Origin: Marinilabiliales bacterium
GTDB taxonomy: Bacteria; Bacteroidota; Bacteroidia; Bacteroidales; UBA12077
Direction: 5' to 3'
Assembly: GCA_002869305.1 (NCBI GenBank)
Contig: PKTC01000481.1
Location: 1-32,841, forward strand
Length of the DNA stretch: 32,841 nucleotides
The notes under the pieces are model-generated. The model made no database searches. It was not told where the DNA came from and worked only from the letters and a program-made list of their open reading frames with translations. Shown here piece after piece: positions 24,587 through 30,626 of the stretch. The position numbers and the translations under genes are program-made. Positions within the stretch are counted from its first letter, which is position 1. Each line of letters opens with the position of its first letter.

Positions 24587-24602
24587 GAGTTAAACAAAAC
24601 TC
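24587..24602 (-). terminator. Weak terminator-like hairpin after gldB
   Basis: GAGTT (24587-24591) and AACTC (24598-24602) form a 5-bp stem with a 6-nt loop, followed on the minus strand by TTAATTAATT. It lies 20 bp after the stop at 24623. The stem is short, so this may not end all transcription into fhs. Confidence 0.3.
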
Positions 24603-24622
24603 CTTTCGGTGGCTTCTTGCAT

Positions 24623-25636
24623 TCATTTAGGTTCATATCTGGATTCAGAAAGAATTTCTTGATAGTCGTTATTAAGCATTAATTCATTCAAGCTTATTTC
24701 TGGGTTTCTCTGCATGTACTTCCTTACGATTTGCCATCCAAGCCAAATAGATGCTCTTCCCGGTGATTCATTTGGATAACCAGAGGTAAATGGAGCCGGA
24801 TTAATATGTTGATTTATGGTCATGTAATCTGTTGAAAAAAGCAACTTGTTTTCTATTAAGTAATTCCACATTTGCTTTTCATTTTTAATATACCAAAGCA
24901 TCTCATCAGATGTAAATCCAATTTTTAAACTATCCAAAACTTTAGGAAACATTGCATCGAGAAAAAAATGAATTTTCCCCTGGTAAACTATGTTATTAAC
25001 CAGATTATCAATCGAATCATTATAAGTAAATTCGGTGAGGGCCCAGGCCCTTATAGCATCGGTTGGAATATTTTCCGGATTCATATTGTTTTGAAGATAA
25101 TTGGCGATACCCAAACGATCGTAAAATTCGCAATCTTTACCAAGGTATTTATCCACTCCAATCCCCAAAATACTATCCGAAACTACCATTGATTGATTAA
25201 AACCTCCAATATATGTATATACTTCGGGAACGATTCTTTCGGGGAAGAAATATTTGTATCTTTTAAAAGCTTTTTTCAGACTTGTTTCAATATAATTTAC
25301 ATTGGGAAATACTTCCATCGTTTTTTCATACACTTTATTCATAGTATAGTCGGTAATAAATCCTGTTAAAAGCTCGGAGTAATTTTCCTGATACGGATTT
25401 CCAAGATTTATTATCCTAATGCTATACAACTCATAAAATTCTCCATATTCTTCAATCAGCTGAGGTAATTCTACATCCAAATTCCCGGGATCGATCTCAA
25501 AAATATCCTTATCCAATCTCTTTATATTTAACTCCAGATTAATTTTCGAGGTATCAATGTCAAACTTTTCCTTTTGTTTACATGAACTTATAATAGTCAA
25601 GAGAATAGCCAGATAAGTAATTCCTTTTTTTATCAT
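24623..25636 (-). CDS. gldB: Gliding motility lipoprotein GldB family
   Basis: A 337-residue lipoprotein with signal MIKKGITYLAILLTIISSC (lipobox Cys at 19). It has the GldB layout: an early LDKDIFEID segment, a YTYIGGFNQ core, LGKDCEFYDRLGIANYL, and the C-terminal block SPGRASIWLGWQIVRKY followed by ISLNELMLNNDYQEIL. The fold is distantly related to zinc peptidases of the DUF2268 type, but I see no intact HExxH. In Flavobacterium GldB is needed for gliding, yet homologues are widespread in non-gliding Bacteroidota, so its presence does not prove motility. A nadE gene lies nearby on the other strand, a neighbourhood I recall for gldB elsewhere. No gldC follows. Confidence 0.85.
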   Translation of the reverse strand: MIKKGITYLAILLTIISSCKQKEKFDIDTSKINLELNIKRLDKDIFEIDPGNLDVELPQLIEEYGEFYELYSIRIINLGNPYQENYSELLTGFITDYTMNKVYEKTMEVFPNVNYIETSLKKAFKRYKYFFPERIVPEVYTYIGGFNQSMVVSDSILGIGVDKYLGKDCEFYDRLGIANYLQNNMNPENIPTDAIRAWALTEFTYNDSIDNLVNNIVYQGKIHFFLDAMFPKVLDSLKIGFTSDEMLWYIKNEKQMWNYLIENKLLFSTDYMTINQHINPAPFTSGYPNESPGRASIWLGWQIVRKYMQRNPEISLNELMLNNDYQEILSESRYEPK

Positions 25637-25681
25637 TGCAAATTTTTTTTAAATAAACTTCATTGTTTTAATGAAAAGGTC

Positions 25682-25730
25682 TGATTTTTGTTTTCAAACT
25701 CTAAAAATCACTTTATATCCTGTGATTTTT
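25682..25730. promoter_or_regulatory. Three helically phased TGATTTTT octamers between gldB and the barrel gene
   Basis: TGATTTTT occurs forward at 25682-25689, inverted (AAAAATCA) at 25703-25710 and forward at 25723-25730, with spacings of 21 and 20 bp, two turns each. The last two extend to a perfect 9-bp inverted repeat (AAAAATCAC/GTGATTTTT). The cluster lies just upstream of the candidate -7 element at 25734. Confidence 0.45.
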
Positions 25731-25733
25731 GTC

Positions 25734-25741
25734 TATTTTTG
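25734..25741 (+). promoter_or_regulatory. Candidate -7 element of the barrel-nadE operon
   Basis: TATTTTTG is an exact match to TAnnTTTG, predicting a leader of about 20 nt before the ATG at 25769. No TTTG lies at the usual distance upstream; the octamer array occupies that place. Confidence 0.45.
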
Positions 25742-25768
25742 TATGAACTAAAAACAAAGCCTAAAAGT

Positions 25769-26428
25769 ATGAAAAAGTATTTATTAATTTCAATATTACT
25801 CATTTCAACTGTTACAATATTCGCACAGAATACAAATTTGCGTTTTACAGTATTTGTTGATCCGAAATTTTCATGGATGAAATCAGATTATAATTCAATT
25901 GACAACGATGGATCAAAGTTTGGAGTAAATATTGGTTTAAATGTGGATAAGTTTTTTGCAGATAACTATGCGATAATGACAGGTATTTCAATTGATAACA
26001 CAGGTGGAAATTTGAACTTTGAAAATGTCAAGACTTTAAAAACCGGAAGTGGAAATGAAGATTTGCCTGCTGGAAGTAGCATACTATATAAGTTGCAATA
26101 CATAGATATACCTTTGGGTCTAAAATTAAAAACAAACGAAATTGGCTATTGGACTTTCTTCACTCATCTTGGACTAAATGGAGGAATAAATATTAAGGCC
26201 ACTGCCGAAGTTGATGGTTATGAATTACAAAATGAAAACATAAGCGATGAAGTACGTTTATTTAATTTAGGTTATTTTATCGGTGCAGGTACTGAATACT
26301 CTATAGGAGGAAATGCGGCTCTTGTTGTTGGATTAACTTATACAAACGGGTTTATTGATATCACCGACGGTGGCGACAGTAAAGTAACACTTGGAAACCT
26401 GGCCATAAGAGTTGGAGTATTATTTTAA
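25769..26428 (+). CDS. Exported outer-membrane beta-barrel protein (PorT-like)
   Basis: A 219-residue protein beginning MKKYLLISILLISTVTIFAQ, a clear signal peptide. The frame is open upstream to an ATG at 25688, but that adds 27 residues without signal character and runs over the promoter, so 25769 is the start. The mature chain is a small barrel: alternating strands such as FTVFVDPKFSWM, KFGVNIGLNVDKFF, IDIPLGLKLKTNEIGYWTFFTHLGLNGG and a closing LGNLAIRVGVLF. This matches the OMP beta-barrel (PorT-like) type common in Bacteroidota; the specific role is unknown. It precedes nadE by 24 bp, probably in one operon, which is functionally unexpected. Confidence 0.85.
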   Translation: MKKYLLISILLISTVTIFAQNTNLRFTVFVDPKFSWMKSDYNSIDNDGSKFGVNIGLNVDKFFADNYAIMTGISIDNTGGNLNFENVKTLKTGSGNEDLPAGSSILYKLQYIDIPLGLKLKTNEIGYWTFFTHLGLNGGINIKATAEVDGYELQNENISDEVRLFNLGYFIGAGTEYSIGGNAALVVGLTYTNGFIDITDGGDSKVTLGNLAIRVGVLF

Positions 26429-26452
26429 TATCATTTATAATAAATACACCCT

Positions 26453-28111
26453 ATGAAAATTGCTCTGGCACAATTGAATTATCATATAGGTAATTTCGAA
26501 AAGAATACCTCTAAAATAATCGATCAGATTGATATAGCTAAATCCGATCAGGTTGATTTAATTGTGTTTTCTGAATTATCGGTTTGCGGATATCCTCCGC
26601 AAGATTTGTTAGAGAAAAAATCATTTATAGAACAATGTGAAATTGCAATAGAGGAAATTGCTCCACATTGCAAAAACATAGCTGTAATTATTGGTTCACC
26701 GACTTTAAATTATCATAAGAAAGGAAAAAGATTATATAATTCTGCCATATTTATTGCTGATGGTGAAGTAAAGTATATTCAGAATAAAACATTGCTTCCA
26801 ACTTACGACATATTTGATGAGTACAGATATTTTGAACCCAACGATAAATTCAATGTGGTTGAGTATAAAGAAAAGAAAATTGCTATTACAATTTGTGAAG
26901 ATCTTTGGGATTTTCAGCCAGTAGAGAACACTTTTGCAAAGAATCAGCTATACAATATTGCACCGATGGAAAAACTCATAGAGTATAAGCCGGATTTTAT
27001 TGTAAATATTGCTGCTTCGCCATTTTCATATACAAAAATATGGGGACGAAAAAACGTTTTTATTCGTAATGCAAAAAAATATAAACTACCACTTTTTAAT
27101 GTAAATCAAGTTGGAGCACAAACCGAATTGATTTTTGATGGCGGCTCTTTAGTGGTGAATCCAGACGGAACTATAGCTGATGAATTGAAGCTGTTTAAAG
27201 AAGATTACAAGGTTTATGATTTAGATTTAGTAGTTAAAAGCTCGCAAAATAAAACCATTGATGAAGATCCGGATGTTATTGCCAAAATACACGACGCATT
27301 GGTTTTAGGAATTCGTGACTATTTTGAAAAAATGAATTTTACGAAAGCTACACTAGGCTTATCTGGAGGTATAGATTCGGCAGTATCGTTAGTTATTGCA
27401 GAAAGAGCACTAGGAGCTAAAAATTTAAGGGTACTCCTTTTGCCATCAAAATATTCATCGGATCATTCAATAACAGATGCTGAAACCTTAGCGAAAAATC
27501 TTGGAATCCAATATGATGTTGTGAATATTCAAGAGGTGGTTGATAGTTTTAACAAATCATTAAAAGATGTTTTTAAAGGATTAGATGAAGGAATAACAGA
27601 AGAGAATATTCAGGCAAGAGCAAGAGGAACAATTTTAATGGCATTATCGAATAAATTTGGTCATATCCTTTTAAATACGTCGAACAAAAGTGAAGCGGCT
27701 GTTGGATATGGAACATTATACGGCGATATGAATGGAGGTCTCTCCGTTTTAGGAGATGTTTATAAACTTGATGTATATAAATTAGCCCGCTATATAAATC
27801 GAGATACTGAAATTATACCTGAAAACACCATAACAAAACCGCCTTCGGCGGAACTTCGACCCGATCAAAAAGATACAGATTCATTGCCTGATTACGATCA
27901 ATTAGATAAAATTCTTTTCGAATATATTGAGTTGCAAAAACCTTTAGAAGAAATTGTGGAAGAGGGTTTTGATCAATCGATAGTAGAAAAAATCACAAGG
28001 CTTGTTGATGCTAATGAATATAAAAGATATCAGGCACCCCCAATTTTAAGAATATCATCGAAAGCATTTGGTGCCGGTAGAAGAATGCCGTTAGTAGCAA
28101 AATACAGTTAA
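26453..28111 (+). CDS. nadE: Glutamine-dependent NAD+ synthetase
   Basis: A 552-residue cytoplasmic enzyme that converts nicotinate adenine dinucleotide to NAD+ with ATP, using ammonia released from glutamine. The N-terminal nitrilase-type glutaminase has the full triad: E41 (FSELSVCGYPP), K112 (NKTLLPTYDIFDEYRYF) and C148 (ITICEDLWD). The C-terminal synthetase has the PP-loop LSGGIDSA (304-310), then NIQARARGTILMALSN, NKSEAAVGYGTLYGDMNGG and KPPSAELRPDQKD. Length matches two-domain NadE. It follows an outer-membrane barrel gene by 24 bp and has a strong terminator. Confidence 0.97.
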   Translation: MKIALAQLNYHIGNFEKNTSKIIDQIDIAKSDQVDLIVFSELSVCGYPPQDLLEKKSFIEQCEIAIEEIAPHCKNIAVIIGSPTLNYHKKGKRLYNSAIFIADGEVKYIQNKTLLPTYDIFDEYRYFEPNDKFNVVEYKEKKIAITICEDLWDFQPVENTFAKNQLYNIAPMEKLIEYKPDFIVNIAASPFSYTKIWGRKNVFIRNAKKYKLPLFNVNQVGAQTELIFDGGSLVVNPDGTIADELKLFKEDYKVYDLDLVVKSSQNKTIDEDPDVIAKIHDALVLGIRDYFEKMNFTKATLGLSGGIDSAVSLVIAERALGAKNLRVLLLPSKYSSDHSITDAETLAKNLGIQYDVVNIQEVVDSFNKSLKDVFKGLDEGITEENIQARARGTILMALSNKFGHILLNTSNKSEAAVGYGTLYGDMNGGLSVLGDVYKLDVYKLARYINRDTEIIPENTITKPPSAELRPDQKDTDSLPDYDQLDKILFEYIELQKPLEEIVEEGFDQSIVEKITRLVDANEYKRYQAPPILRISSKAFGAGRRMPLVAKYS

Positions 28112-28120
28112 TCAATATTT

Positions 28121-28154
28121 AGTAAGATTTGTTTAAATCTTACTGTTCTTTTTT
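28121..28154 (+). terminator. Rho-independent terminator of nadE
   Basis: AGTAAGATTT (28121-28130) and AAATCTTACT (28135-28144) form a perfect 10-bp stem with loop GTTT, followed by GTTCTTTTTT. Confidence 0.9.
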
Positions 28155-28218
28155 AATCAGATAATGCGGTTAAAATCCGATTTTCAAAAAAATATTTTAT
28201 AGTTTTAGGCGAAAATTA

Positions 28219-28226
28219 TACATTTG
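28219..28226 (+). promoter_or_regulatory. Candidate -7 element of the Crp/Fnr-type gene
   Basis: TACATTTG is an exact TAnnTTTG match, predicting a start near 28233 and a leader of about 30 nt. It lies inside the small palindrome ATACA-TT-TGTAT (28218-28229). Confidence 0.5.
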
Positions 28227-28242
28227 TATGTTTTTTAACATA
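28227..28242. promoter_or_regulatory. Crp/Fnr-type operator candidate TATGTT-N4-AACATA
   Basis: The 6-4-6 inverted repeat has the geometry of FNR-class sites (five-base half-sites around four bases). It covers the predicted transcription start, 20 bp before the start codon at 28263, so self-repression by the encoded regulator is the simplest reading. Confidence 0.5.
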
Positions 28243-28262
28243 TTTTTATAAAAAATACATCA

Positions 28263-28955
28263 ATGAACGTTGAGTGCCATAATATAATCGATAACCAAAT
28301 GTCTGTTTTCAGTGTTCTTAATGAAGAAGAAAAGGAACTTCTGAAGAAAAACAGCACCTGTACATACTACAAGAAAAACGATATAATTTACAAAGAGGGA
28401 GATAAACCAAGCGGATTAATTTGTTTATCCAAAGGAAAAGTTAAAATCTTTAAAGAAGGTGTTGGTGGAAGAGAGCAAATTGTGCGAATGGCTAAGCCCG
28501 TAGGCTTTATTGGATACAGAGCTCTTTTTGCTGAACAAAACTACCTGGCTTCAGCTGAAGCTATTGAGGATAGTGTTATTTGCACCATTGAAAAAGATAC
28601 TTTGTTTATAATATTAAAATCAAATCATGATCTTTCCATAAGTATAATTCGTTCTTTAGCATCAGAATTAGGTTTCTCAAATAATAGAACCGTCACACTC
28701 ACCCAAAAACATATACGAGGCAGATTAGCCGAATCTTTATTATTTCTTAAAGACACCTATGGTCTAGAAGAAGACAATGCCACCATAAAAGTTTATCTTT
28801 CTCGTGAAGATATTGCTAATCTTTCCAATATGACCACTTCGAATGCAATTAGAACGCTTTCTACGTTTGCTAGTGAAAAAATTATTGCTTTAGATGGCAG
28901 GAAAATAAAGATTTTAGATTTAAGAGGTTTAGAAAGAATTAGCGAATTAGGTTAA
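28263..28955 (+). CDS. Crp/Fnr-family transcriptional regulator
   Basis: A 230-residue regulator. Residues about 15-130 form a cyclic-nucleotide-binding-type beta-roll: IIYKEGDKPSGLICLSKGKVKIFKEG and GFIGYRALFAEQNYLASAEAIED. A dimer helix follows, then a winged helix (about 165-225) with LSREDIANLSNMTTSNAIRTLSTF as recognition helix region. The Arg/Ser pair that binds cAMP in E. coli Crp is not evident, and the Cys residues (C5, C32, C55, C100) are not in the FNR cluster spacing, so the effector is unknown. A candidate operator of Fnr geometry lies in its own leader. The last 17 bp overlap the convergent serine hydrolase gene. Confidence 0.93.
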   Translation: MNVECHNIIDNQMSVFSVLNEEEKELLKKNSTCTYYKKNDIIYKEGDKPSGLICLSKGKVKIFKEGVGGREQIVRMAKPVGFIGYRALFAEQNYLASAEAIEDSVICTIEKDTLFIILKSNHDLSISIIRSLASELGFSNNRTVTLTQKHIRGRLAESLLFLKDTYGLEEDNATIKVYLSREDIANLSNMTTSNAIRTLSTFASEKIIALDGRKIKILDLRGLERISELG

Positions 28956-30399
28956 TCTTATTTAATGACTTAATTGATAACGACTCCAAGAAGCTTTTAT
29001 CAGTCATAAAATTAGTATCCAACTCCCCTTTGATATACATATCTCTGAATAATAACAGATTCTCTGCAGTTTTAGGATTATTCATATCATAAAGAACCTT
29101 ACTTGCTTCTGTAATTTTCAAAGTATCCAACTTTGCATTCTTGCCATAAGTGCTCTCAAAATAAAAATTAACAGCACTCTCCAGTCCTTCATCTAGTATG
29201 GATGATACAACTTGTTGAGTTAAATCAACGTCAGTAGAATCGTCTAAAACCTGCTGAATTTCACGAATTATGGAATAGGTTAGCGATGAATATGTATGGT
29301 TTAAGATGATCACAGTATTGGTATCTTCAACATAACGAAGCAAACTTGTTCTGAAACCATTCCATTTACAATGATGATAGGCTATTTTCTTATTATTTCG
29401 ATCTCTGATTCTGAATCCAAATCCATAAGGAATCTCATATTTCCCGTGAAGTTTAAATGTTGATATAGCTTCATTAAATGTTACAGCTGAAACTAGTGTA
29501 TTGTTATAGAGTGCCTGATCCCATTTAAACAAATCTTCTGTAGTTGAATAAATACCTTTATCTCCTACAGCTCCATCATTTACTGTTTCTGGAATCATTC
29601 GATACCGTCTTCCTCGATAATAATAACCAATTAACCTATCCTTTTTCTCATTACTTGCGGAACTACTATAAACAAATGAATTTTCCATTTTTAAAGGATC
29701 AAAAACATTGGAGTGCATGAAATCAGCAAAAGACTGCTTTGATAATCTTTCAACTATAGAAGCTAATACAACATATCCAGTATTTGAATAATCCCATCTA
29801 CGACCAGGGGTAAAATAAAGGTTCAGTTTATGTTCTGCCAGCATTTTTATAATATCTTCATTATTTGGTGCCTTTTTATCATGCCAATGATGCTCAACCA
29901 ACCAATAATAATTTGGTAAGCCCGAAGTGTGATTTAAAAGCTCTCTGATTGTAATTCTGGGATAAGGAAATTCAGGGATATATTTAGTAACTGAATCGTC
30001 ATAACTTAACTGATTCCTTTCCTTTAAAATCATAATAGCCATTGCAGTAAATTGCTTTGTCACTGAGGCCAGCTGGAAAATGTCATCTTTTTCCAACTTT
30101 TTTCGTCGTAACATATCCGAATATCCAAACGACTCATTATAAATACAACATCCTTTGTAAGCTACCAGTACACTGCCGTTAAAATAATTATTTTTAGCTT
30201 TTGCCTGTAAAATAGAATCTATGATTTCGGCTTTCTCATCGTAAAATATTTGATCAATCTCTTTCTTGGCATTTGGTGATACAATTTCTTCCTTTTCAAT
30301 TGCTGCTCCGAAAAGATTTAATCGTATACTTACTGTTACAACAACAACAATAAATGTAAGTGATAGTATCGAAAATATTTTTAAGTATTTGTAATCCAT
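28939..30399 (-). CDS. Membrane-anchored beta-lactamase-family serine hydrolase
   Basis: A 486-residue protein with an N-terminal membrane segment (about residues 7-29) and the rest in the periplasm. The beta-lactamase/DD-peptidase-like domain has S112-x-x-K115 (ASVTK), the Tyr motif YSN (Y204, N206 in WDYSNTGY), and in the third-motif region HHCKWNGFR in place of KTG, as in class C-like esterases and peptidases. LLNHTSGLPNYY is a further family mark. The last ~100 residues form a helical extension. Acting on peptidoglycan fragments, D-amino acid peptides or esters cannot be separated by sequence. A candidate promoter lies at 30463. The 3' end overlaps the convergent Crp/Fnr-type gene by 17 bp. 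Confidence 0.9.
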   Translation of the reverse strand: MDYKYLKIFSILSLTFIVVVVTVSIRLNLFGAAIEKEEIVSPNAKKEIDQIFYDEKAEIIDSILQAKAKNNYFNGSVLVAYKGCCIYNESFGYSDMLRRKKLEKDDIFQLASVTKQFTAMAIMILKERNQLSYDDSVTKYIPEFPYPRITIRELLNHTSGLPNYYWLVEHHWHDKKAPNNEDIIKMLAEHKLNLYFTPGRRWDYSNTGYVVLASIVERLSKQSFADFMHSNVFDPLKMENSFVYSSSASNEKKDRLIGYYYRGRRYRMIPETVNDGAVGDKGIYSTTEDLFKWDQALYNNTLVSAVTFNEAISTFKLHGKYEIPYGFGFRIRDRNNKKIAYHHCKWNGFRTSLLRYVEDTNTVIILNHTYSSLTYSIIREIQQVLDDSTDVDLTQQVVSSILDEGLESAVNFYFESTYGKNAKLDTLKITEASKVLYDMNNPKTAENLLLFRDMYIKGELDTNFMTDKSFLESLSIKSLNKINLIR

Positions 30400-30462
30400 A
30401 TACTTTAGCAGAATCTAGCCTTTTCAATCAAGCGCCAAAATAAAACAAATTTTAACTTGAAT

Positions 30463-30470
30463 CAAAGCTA
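30463..30470 (-). promoter_or_regulatory. Candidate -7 element of the serine hydrolase gene
   Basis: On the minus strand this reads TAGCTTTG, an exact TAnnTTTG match, with a leader of about 57 nt. No clear -33 element is seen. In the rest of the gap 30400-30626 I see only the short repeat at 30566-30580. Confidence 0.4.
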
Positions 30471-30565
30471 AATTCTTTAAATTCCTTTATTTATTAAGTA
30501 TTACAAGCCAAACTTTATCCTAATTATATAATCTAAATACAATTAATGTTTGATAAAATAAGGGA

Positions 30566-30580
30566 TTGAAAAGTTTTCAA
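30566..30580 (-). repeat. Short inverted repeat after murF-alr
   Basis: TTGAAAA-G-TTTTCAA, followed on the minus strand by TCCCTTATTTT. It lies 46 bp beyond the murF-alr stop and may be a weak terminator; the loop is very tight. Confidence 0.3.
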
Positions 30581-30626
30581 CAGCTTATCATTCGAAATTG
30601 CAGAAAAATCAAGGATTGTGGATAAA

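Noticed and set aside
24426..24622. Tetrahydrofolate riboswitch upstream of fhs
   Set aside because: THF riboswitches are known mainly from Firmicutes, and I see no conserved core here, only short AT-rich repeats.
25688..25768. 27-residue N-terminal extension of the barrel protein from an upstream ATG
   Set aside because: It lacks signal-peptide character and runs across the octamer array and -7 element; the ATG at 25769 gives a standard signal peptide.
24623..28111. Proof of gliding motility from gldB
   Set aside because: GldB homologues occur in many non-gliding Bacteroidota and no other gld genes are in the window.
28263..28955. Iron-sulfur FNR assignment for the Crp/Fnr-type regulator
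   Set aside because: Its cysteines (5, 32, 55, 100) do not have the clustered N-terminal spacing needed for the FNR cluster.
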